Part shown: positions 8,728-17,965 of the stretch, piece after piece
How positions within the stretch are numbered: position 1 is the stretch's first letter
How the letters are laid out: each line of letters opens with the position of its first letter
Assembly: GCA_028869995.1 (NCBI GenBank)
Contig: JAGWQN010000018.1
Location: 1-54,210 of the forward strand
Origin: Rhodospirillales bacterium
GTDB taxonomy: Bacteria > Pseudomonadota > Alphaproteobacteria > Acetobacterales > Acetobacteraceae
DNA length: 54,210 bases
Direction: 5' to 3'
Notes under the pieces: model-generated
The model's input: only the letters and a program-made list of their open reading frames with translations
The model's database searches: none
What the model was told of the DNA's origin: nothing
Translations under genes and position numbers: made by a program

Positions 8728-10254
8728 TCAAGGGTAACCAAAGACCTCCACTGCAGCGAGGTGCAGGTTTGTGTTTTGTCGTTCTGCTAGGACCTTAACG
8801 AATCGGCATTCAACCTTTCCCGAACGTCGAAAGACGACAGGAGAAAGAGTCCCGTTGGTCTCCAGAGACTGATCTTCAGACTGCGCCCGACCATACTCAA
8901 CCCATTCGCTAGCGTCATCAGACACCAGAACAACCAGAGGAAAAGCTTTCTCTCGGACGACCCAAGGTCCTCTACGATTCTGCACGTGGATCTCAACGAT
9001 TGACGACTTCTTCCCCAGATCCACAACCCACCAGGGGTTGTCTTCTTGCTCCGTATGGAATGCATATTCGCGCCCCCGCACGCCGTCTACCGCTCGCATC
9101 GCATCTTCGTTGATTGTCTTGCCTGCGGACCATTGCGATAGGGAGCTTTGCCAAGCGCGCGCCCCGCGCGCAAGATCAGGCATGCTTGGCGTCTCCAGTA
9201 TCGGTCCTGGGCGGTAACCGATGCGGCGTCCTATATCAATGTAATGGTGGAGGGCGTCGTAATACACACCCTCGCTGATTCGCTGCGCGGCATCGATATA
9301 CGTGTGCAGATACCAGCGCTCGTCAAAACCTAGCGGGATTTGGGTCCCGAGTTCAGGACGATTCCGCTGAACCAACGGCGAGGAAAGAGCAATCGCTTGG
9401 AGATGTGTCGCCGAAACTTCGCGCCAAAGCCCTTCGATACGCGCGTGATGCAGCAATGCTTCAGACTCAGGGAGGGCAAAATTCATAGGAAAAAGAAAAT
9501 ATCGGTACCTTTCATCACCAAGTGGCAGCAAATCGACTTCGCGTAGGTGTGACGGATTAAGGAATCCATTGACCTGGAGAAAGATCGATCTAGCGTTAGA
9601 GAGCCAAGCTGCAGCAAGCGAAAAGGTGCTTACCGCTGGCGCAATGTTCGCGGCTCGGCGCAATATATCAAAATCTCTGATCGCCCCTTGGCTAGGCACG
9701 AATTCGGCATCCGGAAATTCATGCCTGAGCGCGCTGACGTAATCGCCTTCGTCAAGTTGCCCCATAAAGACAGGGGTAAGGTTGGTTAAGTCCGCCAGAT
9801 ATCGCCAGAACCGAATCGGCGTTAACGGGTAAAATGGAACATGTCCGGTTCTTATGTCTCCCGTTCTTATATTAATAACTAAATACCTCTCATCAAAAAC
9901 CGGAACGTCATGACTTAGTATCGGAAATATTTGCCTATATATAGACCTGTCTAGGAAAAACTCACTTCTTTGTAGGTACAAATCAACAATTATATGAACT
10001 GATTTCTCACGACGAGCCGTCTCTGCCAGATAGGGAATATCAAAATCTTCGTTCCGGCGAATAAGGATCGTGCGCCGATAGCGCCTATTGTCCACCGGCG
10101 GCAACAATATGTTCCATTCAGGGAATGAAAAATTGGCCAGGACGCAGTCGCCGATTGCCGCGGCAAGAGATTTGAGAGCAAAAAACTGGTATAAGCGATT
10201 ACCGAGAAAACCAGGGTTCTGAATGCTGATGGCGGGAGTATCAGACCACTCCAT
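8728..10254 (-). CDS. Fucosyltransferase-like protein with C-terminal F5/8 type C domain
   Basis: A 508-residue multidomain protein. Residues about 1-290 look like a fucosyltransferase-type fold: NPGFLGNRLYQFFALK at the N-terminus, INIRTGDIRTG (an R-x-G-D motif) near residue 150, and VSTFSLAAAWLSNA near 210. A middle segment of about 45 residues, FDERWYLHTYIDAAQRIS to GRRIGYRPG, matches a helical module often attached to alphaproteobacterial glycosyltransferases. Residues about 372-508 form a discoidin/F5-8 C sugar-binding domain (PWWVVDLGKKSSIVEIHV, FVKVLA, AAVEVFGYP). The start is firm: AGGAGG lies 5 bases before the ATG and overlaps the stop of the upstream gene. GC content is low. The sugar donor and acceptor are unknown. 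Confidence 0.65.
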   Translation of the reverse strand: MEWSDTPAISIQNPGFLGNRLYQFFALKSLAAAIGDCVLANFSFPEWNILLPPVDNRRYRRTILIRRNEDFDIPYLAETARREKSVHIIVDLYLQRSEFFLDRSIYRQIFPILSHDVPVFDERYLVINIRTGDIRTGHVPFYPLTPIRFWRYLADLTNLTPVFMGQLDEGDYVSALRHEFPDAEFVPSQGAIRDFDILRRAANIAPAVSTFSLAAAWLSNARSIFLQVNGFLNPSHLREVDLLPLGDERYRYFLFPMNFALPESEALLHHARIEGLWREVSATHLQAIALSSPLVQRNRPELGTQIPLGFDERWYLHTYIDAAQRISEGVYYDALHHYIDIGRRIGYRPGPILETPSMPDLARGARAWQSSLSQWSAGKTINEDAMRAVDGVRGREYAFHTEQEDNPWWVVDLGKKSSIVEIHVQNRRGPWVVREKAFPLVVLVSDDASEWVEYGRAQSEDQSLETNGTLSPVVFRRSGKVECRFVKVLAERQNTNLHLAAVEVFGYP

Positions 10255-10263
10255 AACAACCTC

Positions 10264-11613
10264 CTAAAAAGCACCGATAAATCTCGGAGGAATCCGCCAC
10301 AATGACTGCCCCCACAAGGATAGATCAATCTTATAAAGATCGTTAGACCGCCCGATACTTGACGTCATAACCTGATCGACGACCCCTCGAATCGGCTCAA
10401 TGTTTATATCAAATTCTACGTTGTCGACCGGCGGCAACCGACCAAACCCTTGATACTGTCCGATCATATCTGAGTCAGATACCCTTTGGTGAACACCGGC
10501 GTCCGTTCGTGCCCACGCCATCTCACGAGTCTTCTGAAGTCGACGCAACCCGGATTTGAGGTCAAACCAACGCAGATGAAAGAGGTATAGGCGGTCGAAG
10601 ACTATCGGCGCATCGGAGGAGTGCGACCCCGGGGACCAACGAACCGGCCTGGAAATCAACAGCGGCTTGCACATTGACGACGCGTAGAAGACGTATGGGC
10701 GCTGCACCGTAATTGGCTGAGAAAAATCGAGATCAGTTTCGATATCGATACGATGAGCTATATTGAGACCTATAGCCGTCACGACCGGAGGCAATGGATG
10801 AGAACAGTACTCACGTAAATTTGAGTAATATTTTGGGTCCGCCATAATTATTTCATCGACGTCAGAATAAATTACCCAATCATACCATTCAAGTAAACTG
10901 GAACAAAAAGATGAGTTAAAACTTGACTGCTTATGAGGTTCGTAGGGCGACCGAGGAATTCTGACAACACTAGCGGGGCCGATGAAATCAGTACTGCCAT
11001 CATCTGATCCATGATCAACTACAAAACAATTCTCTATGCCAACCTGATTCCCATAGTGCTTCAGCCATATCGGAAGATAATGAATCTCATTATAGACCAT
11101 GGTCACTGCCGCGACCTTGGGCTGGAATGAGCGCTCCACGCGGGAGTTAAGACTATCTCCGACAACTACCGCTACGCCAGCCTGAGCGGGCAACCATTCT
11201 AAAATCATGTCCCAAATCGCAAATGCAATACGACGTAAATCAGAAGAATCTGAGACAACTGCGGGAACCACCGCGTCCGGATATTGCAGGTCGATCGGCA
11301 GTGAGCCGTCACCAGATACGGCGGCGGCTGGAATCGTGAATTGGATTTCAGCGTTCTGGCTGATGACACCCTCGTACAGAGGGGTAGAACCGGAGGATAT
11401 TCGTAATCTTTGCGAGAGAATTTTAGGTGCCGCGATAAACGGGCCGAGACGCATCCGCACACTGATCGGAACATCGTGCGGCAGATCGTGAAGAAATAGG
11501 CCGCCCTCCGTACCTGAGGTCCATCGCCCCATTCCCTCGGAGGGATAAAAGCCCTCGACCACCGATTGGTCGCTGTTACCCCCTATTGAAAATTCTATAA
11601 TTCTTTTTGGCAC
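10264..11613 (-). CDS. GT-A glycosyltransferase (family 2/92-like)
   Basis: About 449 residues. The central domain is a GT-A glycosyltransferase: AAVTMVYNEIHYLPIWLKHY, VVDHGSDDGSTDF and the metal-binding DVDEII. This pattern is shared with GT92/Glyco_tranf_2_4 proteins. The first 170 residues look like a separate beta-rich domain. The GTG at 11613 is proposed as start because AGGAAAG lies upstream and the extension to the ATG at 11724 is Arg/Glu-rich and unlike the rest; the longer form cannot be excluded. The stop lies within the ribosome-binding site of the next gene (9-bp gap), so the two are one operon. GC content is low. Confidence 0.7.
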   Translation of the reverse strand: MPKRIIEFSIGGNSDQSVVEGFYPSEGMGRWTSGTEGGLFLHDLPHDVPISVRMRLGPFIAAPKILSQRLRISSGSTPLYEGVISQNAEIQFTIPAAAVSGDGSLPIDLQYPDAVVPAVVSDSSDLRRIAFAIWDMILEWLPAQAGVAVVVGDSLNSRVERSFQPKVAAVTMVYNEIHYLPIWLKHYGNQVGIENCFVVDHGSDDGSTDFIGPASVVRIPRSPYEPHKQSSFNSSFCSSLLEWYDWVIYSDVDEIIMADPKYYSNLREYCSHPLPPVVTAIGLNIAHRIDIETDLDFSQPITVQRPYVFYASSMCKPLLISRPVRWSPGSHSSDAPIVFDRLYLFHLRWFDLKSGLRRLQKTREMAWARTDAGVHQRVSDSDMIGQYQGFGRLPPVDNVEFDINIEPIRGVVDQVMTSSIGRSNDLYKIDLSLWGQSLWRIPPRFIGAF

Positions 11614-11992
11614 GACATCTTTCCTGCCCCCGTGGTCACGGGAGTTGCAGTGAGTGGGTTCCAATCCCTCAGGAGCTTCCTCTCGGAGGCGCCCCGTATA
11701 CGGTCGCTCGATCTCCCATGCCATGCGGAACGCCGGCCTAAAAGTTCCCCACTCGGCGTGAGCCTCCAGGACGCCGTGAGGCTAGGCACTGGTCGGTTCT
11801 TCGTGCAACGGTTTGTGGTTGGATTTTTAGGATTTTGCCGAATATGCCGCAACTACGCGCATCCGAGAATTACTCAGAACGACGCAGGTATTGCGGCAGG
11901 CGCCCCGGTCCAACCGCCGGTTCGCGGAGCTGGCCCCCGGTCCGAGGGGCAAACCGTCACTGCCCCACGTTCAACACCATGCCCCGCTCACC
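11614..11992. other. Intergenic between divergent glycan genes
   Basis: About 380 bases between a minus-strand glycosyltransferase and a plus-strand fucosyltransferase-like gene. It must hold promoters for both. Composition shifts from moderate GC near 11800-11870 to very GC-rich after 11890, marking the right edge of the low-GC island. No tRNA or convincing promoter pair was found. Confidence 0.35.
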
Positions 11993-13000
11993 ATGACCAC
12001 CCCCACCCCCCTCACCGCCGTCGCCTCCCGCTACGGCCTCTCCCCCGCCGCGCTCGCGGCGCGCATCGAGGCGAGCGGCTATGACGATGACGTCGAGATC
12101 GAAAACCCCGCACCCGACGGGCATGTCGAGCGCCTGCGCATCAAGCCGCTCGGGCGCTTCGGTAACGTCTTCGCCCAGCTTCTGCACGCGATGCTCGTCG
12201 CGCGCGCCCTCGGCGTGCGGCGCCTCGCCTTCCCCGCCTATGAGCCTGGCCCGTCCCCGGGCGAGGCCGCCGGCATCCGCCTCGAGCCCACCGCGCCCGA
12301 CACGGCGCCGACCCTCGCCGCGCGCTTCTTCTGGGCGGCACCGTTCGCCCAGGTTCTGGCGCCGGCCAGGGAGGCGGAGGCGATGCTCGCCGCACTCGCC
12401 CCGCGCTACGCGCACCTCGCACCCGCCGCTCCGGCGGAGGAGATCGCGGTGCACTTCCGCGCCGGCGATGTCTTCGGCGTCCGCGACCCCGGCGGCTACG
12501 ACTGGATCGTGCCGATCTACGTCCAACCCCCCGCGAGCTACTACCAGGCGGCGATCGCCCGCGCCCGGGCGGAAACCGGCATCGCCCGCGTGCGCCTGGT
12601 CTATGAAGGCCGGGAGAACCCGGCGGTGGAGGCCACGGCGGCGTGGCTGCTCGCCGAACGCATCCCCTTCACGGCGCAGAGCCTCACGGCGGCCGACGAC
12701 CTCGCGGCCCTGATGGCGGCGCGCGTGCTGGTCGGCGACTGCGGCACCTTCGCCGAGGCCGCGGCCCTGCTCTCGCCGCACCTGCGCATGCTGTGGGCCT
12801 TCCGCACGGTCGAGTGCCACGCCCACATCCACGCGCGCCCGGAGCCACTCTGGGCGCGGCTGCTGCGCGACAAGGGCGTCGGCCTGCGCGTCCTGCGCGA
12901 CGGAGGCGACTACATCGCCCCCCTCACCTGGTCCGCCTCGCCGGAACAGCTGGCGATGATCCGCGACTACCCGGTGGAGAAGCTCTCGCTCGCGGACTGA
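11993..13000 (+). CDS. Fucosyltransferase-like glycosyltransferase
   Basis: A 335-residue protein. Near residue 50 it has GRFGNVFAQLLHAMLVARAL, the G-x-x-x-N/Q entry motif of alpha-1,2- and O-fucosyltransferase folds. Near residue 160 is VHFRAGDVFG, the H-x-R-x-G-D motif that contacts the GDP-sugar. Near 245 is GDCGTFAEAAALLS. These three landmarks occur in the same order in the low-GC protein encoded at 8728-10254. The ATG at 11993 begins MTTPTPLTAV; an upstream in-frame start at 11891 adds only Arg/Pro-rich residues. The gene is much richer in GC than its divergent neighbours and may be resident. The acceptor is unknown. Confidence 0.6.
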   Translation: MTTPTPLTAVASRYGLSPAALAARIEASGYDDDVEIENPAPDGHVERLRIKPLGRFGNVFAQLLHAMLVARALGVRRLAFPAYEPGPSPGEAAGIRLEPTAPDTAPTLAARFFWAAPFAQVLAPAREAEAMLAALAPRYAHLAPAAPAEEIAVHFRAGDVFGVRDPGGYDWIVPIYVQPPASYYQAAIARARAETGIARVRLVYEGRENPAVEATAAWLLAERIPFTAQSLTAADDLAALMAARVLVGDCGTFAEAAALLSPHLRMLWAFRTVECHAHIHARPEPLWARLLRDKGVGLRVLRDGGDYIAPLTWSASPEQLAMIRDYPVEKLSLAD

Positions 13001-13035
13001 CGCCCCGCGCCCCAGACCCGGACCAGGCGGGCCGG

Positions 13036-13137
13036 TCAGGCTCCGTGGTAGCGATGCATCGGGCAGGCATGGGCGGGCGGCGCGGCGATCGCCGCGAAGC
13101 CGCCGAACAGGGCGAGCACGAGCAGGAGCGTCTTCAT
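13036..13137 (-). CDS. 33-residue secreted Cys/His peptide
   Basis: A short open frame, ATG at 13137, preceded by a near-ideal AAGGAGG 5 bases upstream. It encodes MKTLLLVLALFGGFAA followed by IAAPPAHACPMHRYHGA. The N-terminus is a textbook Sec signal (Lys, then a Leu-rich core) with an AHA cleavage site at residues 22-24. That leaves a mature peptide of nine residues containing Cys, Met and two His. It lies 52 bp downstream of the M81 peptidase gene on the same strand. Metal binding is inference from the residues. The alternative is a coding remnant, but the ribosome-binding site argues against that. Confidence 0.6.
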   Translation of the reverse strand: MKTLLLVLALFGGFAAIAAPPAHACPMHRYHGA

Positions 13138-13189
13138 GCGGTCCTCCTTGGTGACGACGGCCGAGCCTAGCGCCCGCACGCCGCCCAGA

Positions 13190-14659
13190 TCACATTAATT
13201 CGGGGCCCGACGGATCGCCGTAGGGGTAGAAGCGGGCGATCTCGAGGTGGCGGTAGGGCAGCGCCTCCAGCCGCACCGTGCCGAGGAAGGGCTCGTCCGG
13301 CTCCACCAGCAGGATCGTCGAGGCGAAGCCGCTGTCATCGAAGCCGCGGCGGAAATGGACGCGGGACTTGATGGCGATCACGTCGAAGGCCCCCGGCTCG
13401 ATGCCCATCTCGCGCAACTGCTCGAGCTCGATGATCTGCGTCAGATAGCGAGAGACGACGACCTCGCTGCCGCCGCCGATGTCGATCCGCGCCCAGGAGC
13501 CGCCGCGCCCGCGCGATTCGTCACGGGCGACGACGCGCCCGGTGATGCGCACCGGCTCGCCTGCGGATTCATCGACGCGCCCGCCCACGTCACGGTCAAA
13601 CGGCTGGCCCGGAACGGCCGCATCCACCGCGGCGGGGTCGGCGACGGTGGCGACGAGCACCCGGCGCAGGCCGCTGCCCAGCAGCTCGCGCAGCAGCCAC
13701 GTCGCATGGCCGCTGCGATCGGAATGGTCGGCCAGCACCACCGGAGTCTTGCCGGCGCTGACCGCCTCCGCCGCGTGGCGCACGCCGTCGCGGATGCTGT
13801 GGATGGTGGCGGCGCGCACCAGCTCCTTCCGCCGGCGCCAGGCAAAATCCGCCACATCGACCGCGGCGCGGTGCGCCAGGCCGTGGTCGACGTTGGCGAT
13901 GGCCTGGATCGTCATGCCGGCATCCGGCACATCCGACCAGGGGAAGCCGAAGAAGACGTTCACGTAGAGGTCGGGCTCGCGTGCTTCCCACACCAGCGCG
14001 CGCTGGATCAGGTCCATCCAGGGTGAGGCGCCCGTCCACTGCATCACCGTGGGGGTCAGGATGGGCACTTTGACGACCGCGTGGACCGGGCTGTAGGCGC
14101 CGCGGATGGCGCGCACCAGCGTCCGCGCCGCACGCTGGCCCTGCAGGTGGCCGTCGTAGTGCGGGAAGTATTTGACCGTGAACCCGAGCTCCGCGTGGCG
14201 CAGGAATTGCGCATCCTCGTTGCCATGCGGATCGAACGTGGCGGCGAGCCGCGCGTGGGGGCCGACCGCCTCGCGCACGCGTCGCGCCAGCTCCGCCTCG
14301 GGGCGGGCGACGCCCTCGACGGCCATCGCCCCGTGCAGCGCCATGAAGACGCCGTCGAACGGACCCTGCGCACGCAGCTCGCGAGTCATCACGGAAGTAA
14401 AATGTTCGAACGCCTCACGCGTGACCCAGCCGGAGCCGGAGCCGGTGCGCGGCCAGAGCGGCGATTCGATGCCGACGAGCTGAACGTCCGGGTACTCGCG
14501 TGCCACCTGGACGAAGCCACCCATATACGAACGCGGCTCTGCATCGAGCAGCGCCTCGCCCGCGGCGGGTGAGCCTTGATAGGTGAAGTCCTCGATCGTC
14601 GTCGTGTTCGCGAGGAACGTGACGGTCTCGTGGACGAACATCAGGCAGGCGATGCGCAT
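13190..14659 (-). CDS. M81 family metallopeptidase (MlrC-like)
   Basis: A 489-residue protein of the MlrC family, named for the enzyme that degrades linearised microcystin; most members act on unknown small peptides or amides. It begins MRIACLMFVHETVTF, has DGVFMALHGAMAVEG near residue 105 and FDPHGNED near 145, where the metal-binding His and acidic residues lie. VLADHSDRSGHAT near 310 belongs to the C-terminal MlrC domain. Length is typical. It is the fourth gene of a minus-strand run (membrane protein, nitrilase-like, NAD kinase, M81), 26 bp after nadK. No signal peptide is seen, so cytoplasmic. Confidence 0.85.
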   Translation of the reverse strand: MRIACLMFVHETVTFLANTTTIEDFTYQGSPAAGEALLDAEPRSYMGGFVQVAREYPDVQLVGIESPLWPRTGSGSGWVTREAFEHFTSVMTRELRAQGPFDGVFMALHGAMAVEGVARPEAELARRVREAVGPHARLAATFDPHGNEDAQFLRHAELGFTVKYFPHYDGHLQGQRAARTLVRAIRGAYSPVHAVVKVPILTPTVMQWTGASPWMDLIQRALVWEAREPDLYVNVFFGFPWSDVPDAGMTIQAIANVDHGLAHRAAVDVADFAWRRRKELVRAATIHSIRDGVRHAAEAVSAGKTPVVLADHSDRSGHATWLLRELLGSGLRRVLVATVADPAAVDAAVPGQPFDRDVGGRVDESAGEPVRITGRVVARDESRGRGGSWARIDIGGGSEVVVSRYLTQIIELEQLREMGIEPGAFDVIAIKSRVHFRRGFDDSGFASTILLVEPDEPFLGTVRLEALPYRHLEIARFYPYGDPSGPELM

Positions 14660-14685
14660 GGTTCCATGTCCGTTGCGTTGGCGTT

Positions 14686-15444
14686 TCAGACGGTAAATTG
14701 CTCGGCGATGATCCGCTCAGAAAGTCCGTGGTCGCGATCGTGCAGGACCGTCACCCCGACGCCACGGTCCTCGTGCACGCCGACGCGCAGCACGTCGCGC
14801 ACCTCGGTCTGGTCGGCGACGGCCGCGACCGGGCGCTTGTCGGACTCCAGCACCTCGAACAGGACCTGCGCGTTGGACGGCAGCAAGGCGCCGCGCCAGC
14901 GGCGGGGCCGAAAGGCGGAGATCGGCGTCAGCGGCAAAAGGTTGGCGGACAGCGGCACGATCGGGCCATGGGCGGAGAGATTGTAGGCGGTGGAGCCGGC
15001 AGGCGTGGCGAGCAGGACGCCGTCGCAGACCAGTTCCGCCAGGCGCAGCGTGCCGTCGACCGTGATGCGTATCTTGGCCGACTGACGCAGCTGGCGCAGC
15101 AGCGACACCTCGTTCAGCGCCAGCGCCTCCACCGTGCGGCTGTCCGCCGTGGTTGCGCGCATGCGCAAGGGATGCAGCCGCGTCGGGTTGGCGGCGGCCA
15201 CACGGATGGTCAGGTCCTCCTCGGCATAGGCGTTCATCAGGAAGCCGACCGAGCCACAGTTCATGCCGTAGACCGGGTGTCCGGCAACGAGCTGGCGGTG
15301 GAGGGTCTCGAGCATCAGCCCGTCGCCGCCAAGCGCGATGACGACATCCGCCGCCTCGCCGGCGTCGCCATAGCGCGCAACCAGGCGGTCGCGCGCCTTC
15401 TGTGCCGCGGGCACGGAACCGGCAACGAAGGTGAGGCTGGTCAT
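14686..15444 (-). CDS. nadK: NAD kinase
   Basis: A 252-residue NAD kinase, which phosphorylates NAD to NADP with ATP or polyphosphate. The diagnostic GGDG motif is in [16 protein letters not shown] near residue 40; [10 protein letters not shown] lies near 70. The NAD-binding loop [10 protein letters not shown] and the glycine segment [16 protein letters not shown] follow. The alphaproteobacterial form is this short. The ATG at 15444 gives the usual N-terminus ([10 protein letters not shown]); an in-frame start at 15513 would run into the nitrilase gene. It lies between the nitrilase-like gene (31-bp gap) and M81 gene (26-bp gap). Confidence 0.93.
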   Translation of the reverse strand: MTSLTFVAGSVPAAQKARDRLVARYGDAGEAADVVIALGGDGLMLETLHRQLVAGHPVYGMNCGSVGFLMNAYAEEDLTIRVAAANPTRLHPLRMRATTADSRTVEALALNEVSLLRQLRQSAKIRITVDGTLRLAELVCDGVLLATPAGSTAYNLSAHGPIVPLSANLLPLTPISAFRPRRWRGALLPSNAQVLFEVLESDKRPVAAVADQTEVRDVLRVGVHEDRGVGVTVLHDRDHGLSERIIAEQFTV

Positions 15445-15475
15445 GAGGGGCGAGGCCGGCGAGAAAGGACGAGGG

Positions 15476-16312
15476 TCAAACGAGCTTGCGGTGTTCGAGG
15501 ACCGGCATGTCACGGCGTACGCGGGCGGTGATCGCCGGGTCGATGCGCGCGGTGGCCCAGCCGGTGCCGTCGGAGACCTTCGCGGTCACCATGCCCCACG
15601 GATCGCAGACCAGCGAGTGGCCGTAGGTGAAACGTGCCTCGCCCGCGCCGTCGAGATGCCGCCCCCACATCGCCGGTGCTGCGAACCAGCACTGGGTCTC
15701 GATCGCCCGCGCGCGGATCAGCGTCTCCCAATGGTCCTTACCGGTTTGCAGCGTGAAGGCCGCGGGCAGGAAGATCAGCTCCGCGCCCTGCCGGCGCAGG
15801 GCCAGGAAGAGCTCGGGAAAACGGATGTCGTAGCAGATGGCAAGCCCGACGTCGGTGCCTCCGACCTTGCAGGTGACGATGTCGGCACCTGCGCCAAAGG
15901 TTGCACTCTCGCGATACCCCTGCCCGTCCGGCGTCACGATGTCGAACAGGTGGATCTTGCGGTAGCGCCCGATCTCGGTGCCGGCGGGATCGAACACCAG
16001 GGTGGTGTTGAACAGGCGCTCCCCGTCCCGCTCGACGATCGAGCCGCCGTGGACATGGATGCGCTTCTCGCGTGCGACGGTGCGGAGGAACTCATAGGCC
16101 GGCCCGCCCGGTTCGTTGCTGCCCGCCGGCGGCAGCACCTCCGAGGCGGCGAGCTTGTCGGCCCGGCTGCCGCCGAGCGAGCTCCACACCTCGGGCAGGG
16201 CCACGATGTCCGGCCGGTCGGCGGCGACCGCGGCATCGATGAGGCCGCCGGCCTGCTCGATGTTCTTGGCGACCTGGGATCCGGAATTCATCTGGATGAC
16301 ACTGACGCGCAT
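15476..16312 (-). CDS. Nitrilase-superfamily amidase (Nit1/deaminated-glutathione amidase type)
   Basis: A 278-residue carbon-nitrogen hydrolase. The Glu-Lys-Cys catalytic triad is visible: E41 in VALPEVW, the Lys in RYRKIHLFD near 119, and the Cys in [10 protein letters not shown] near 160. The motif after the Cys and the ending WATARIDPA match the Nit1/YafV-like branch, which hydrolyses deaminated glutathione and other omega-amides. GGAG lies 6 bases before the ATG. It is followed by nadK and preceded by a small membrane protein gene 17 bp away, suggesting an operon. The exact substrate is not shown by the sequence. Confidence 0.88.
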   Translation of the reverse strand: MRVSVIQMNSGSQVAKNIEQAGGLIDAAVAADRPDIVALPEVWSSLGGSRADKLAASEVLPPAGSNEPGGPAYEFLRTVAREKRIHVHGGSIVERDGERLFNTTLVFDPAGTEIGRYRKIHLFDIVTPDGQGYRESATFGAGADIVTCKVGGTDVGLAICYDIRFPELFLALRRQGAELIFLPAAFTLQTGKDHWETLIRARAIETQCWFAAPAMWGRHLDGAGEARFTYGHSLVCDPWGMVTAKVSDGTGWATARIDPAITARVRRDMPVLEHRKLV

Positions 16313-16329
16313 GCGGGGCTCCCTGGGGT

Positions 16330-16752
16330 TCAGCGACGCGGATCGAGCCGCGGTTCGAGGCGGCGTGGGCGCGAGGCGGGATCGGGAGGACGGCGATCGC
16401 GCGGCCGGTCGTCCACATCCCGCTCAACCTCGGCACGCTCGCCGCCGCGCCGGTTCCTCCCGACGGGCCGCGGCTCGTCCTCGTCCGGGTAGGGCGCCGT
16501 GAAAATCTCGCGGCGCGGGGGCACGGGGATCCGATGGGAAACGGGGTCGGGTTCAGGCAGCCGCAGCGCCAGCGAACGTATTTCCGCCTGCAACTCGTCC
16601 AGCCTCGCTTCGATACCCTCCAGCCGCCCGCGCACGCCCAGGACGGCGAAAGGCATGGGCAGCATTGCCAGCAGCCAGGCCACGCCCGGCACCAGGACCA
16701 GGAGCGGCAGCCACCAGGGAATCCAGGACGGCAGGCCCAGCATCGCGACCAT
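16330..16752 (-). CDS. Hypothetical membrane protein with coiled-coil and charged tail
   Basis: A 140-residue protein with one or two membrane segments near residues 7-40 (WIPWWLPLLVLVPGVAWLLAM). A short heptad-like stretch follows (LEGIEARLDELQAEIRSLALRL), then a Pro/Arg/Asp-rich tail that is probably disordered and cytoplasmic. The upstream in-frame codon at 16770 is TTG, so the ATG at 16752 is preferred. It heads the minus-strand run leading to the amidase and NAD kinase. No family is recognised and no function is assigned. Confidence 0.6.
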   Translation of the reverse strand: MVAMLGLPSWIPWWLPLLVLVPGVAWLLAMLPMPFAVLGVRGRLEGIEARLDELQAEIRSLALRLPEPDPVSHRIPVPPRREIFTAPYPDEDEPRPVGRNRRGGERAEVERDVDDRPRDRRPPDPASRPRRLEPRLDPRR

Positions 16753-16858
16753 AGACCCAGCATACGGCAAGCCGGGGGGGCGCGCGAAGGGGGCGCATCA
16801 GGGGGGTGGATTTGGTCGCCCCCGCATGCCATGCCTCGGCCTGCTGGAAGGAGAGCCC

Positions 16859-17965
16859 ATGAAGCTGCTGATTCCCGGCCCGGTCACCACCCATCCCGAC
16901 GTGCGCGCCGCCATGGCGGTCGATATTGCCCCCTGGGACAACGAGGTTCGTCCCGTCTTTGCGCGCATCCGCACTCGGCTCCTGGCTCTCGGCGGCGGTG
17001 TCCCAGCCACGCATGCCGCCCTGCCGATCCAGGGCAGCGGACATTTCGGCATGGAGGCGGCGCTGCGCAGCTTGCTGCGCCCGGGCGAGCGCATCCTGAT
17101 CCCGATGACCGGCGCCTATGCCGACCGGATGGCAAGGCTGGCGCGCGCGGCCGGGCGCGAGCCGGTACCGCTTGCAGCCTCACCCACCGAACCGGTCGAT
17201 CCCGAGACCGTACGCGCGGCCCTGGCCGACCCCTCGATCGCGCTGGTCGGCCTGGTGCAGAGCGAGACCAGCTCCGGCATCGTCAACGATCTGGTCGCGA
17301 TCGGCGCCGCCGTCCGCGATGCGGGGCGGCGGCTGCTGGTGGACGCGGTCTCCGCCTTCGGCGCCCTGCCGCTGGACCTCGGTGCACAGCCCGAGATCGC
17401 GGCCGCGGTGTTCACGCCCAACAAATGTCTCGAAGGCATGCCGGGCATCGCCGTGGCACTGGTTCGACGCGACGCCATGCCGGCGCCGGGAACGGCCGGC
17501 TCCTGGTGCTTCGACCTCGCCGACGTCCTCGAGCACTCCGAAAAGCGCGGCTGGGGCACGTTCCGCTTCACGCCCCCGGTGCAGACGCTGAACGCTCTTG
17601 CGGTCGCATTGGACCGGCTGGACGCCGAGGGACGCGTCGGGCGTCTCGCCCGCTACACCGCCAATGCCGCAACGCTGCGGGCGGGAATGCAGGCGCTCGG
17701 CCTGCGCCCGATTCTCGACGCGCGCCACCAGGGTCCGATCGTGAGCAACATCGCCGCCCCCACGGATGCCGGCTGGGATCTGCAGCGTTTTGTGGACGCC
17801 CTGAAGCGGCGCGGCTATCTCATCAGCAACTTCTACGACACTGAAACCCCGAGCTTCCGCGTCGGCACGATCGGCGTGCTGGACCGATCCGATTTCGAGG
17901 GATTCGCGGCGGCCGTCGGCGAGACGCTGGCCGAGCTCGGCATCGGCCGCCGGAGTGCAGCATGA
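16859..17965 (+). CDS. phnW: 2-aminoethylphosphonate-pyruvate transaminase
   Basis: A 368-residue class V PLP aminotransferase. PhnW converts 2-aminoethylphosphonate plus pyruvate to phosphonoacetaldehyde plus alanine. PhnW landmarks appear in order: [38 protein letters not shown], the PLP Asp in [14 protein letters not shown], and the Schiff-base Lys in [20 protein letters not shown] lies upstream of the ATG. It overlaps fhs by 4 bases (ATGA). No phosphonatase (phnX) is nearby, so a related amine or glyoxylate transaminase activity remains possible; serine-glyoxylate aminotransferases have a different N-terminal signature. Confidence 0.78.
   Translation: MKLLIPGPVTTHPDVRAAMAVDIAPWDNEVRPVFARIRTRLLALGGGVPATHAALPIQGSGHFGMEAALRSLLRPGERILIPMTGAYADRMARLARAAGREPVPLAASPTEPVDPETVRAALADPSIALVGLVQSETSSGIVNDLVAIGAAVRDAGRRLLVDAVSAFGALPLDLGAQPEIAAAVFTPNKCLEGMPGIAVALVRRDAMPAPGTAGSWCFDLADVLEHSEKRGWGTFRFTPPVQTLNALAVALDRLDAEGRVGRLARYTANAATLRAGMQALGLRPILDARHQGPIVSNIAAPTDAGWDLQRFVDALKRRGYLISNFYDTETPSFRVGTIGVLDRSDFEGFAAAVGETLAELGIGRRSAA

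Noticed and set aside
11640-11670. tRNA-like T-arm (GGTTCCAATCC)
   Set aside because: The loop has a pyrimidine where tRNAs have a purine, and no acceptor, D or anticodon arm can be found nearby.
16859-17965. Serine-glyoxylate aminotransferase as an alternative to PhnW
   Set aside because: The N-terminal and lysine motifs ([20 protein letters not shown]) fit PhnW better; kept only as a functional caveat.
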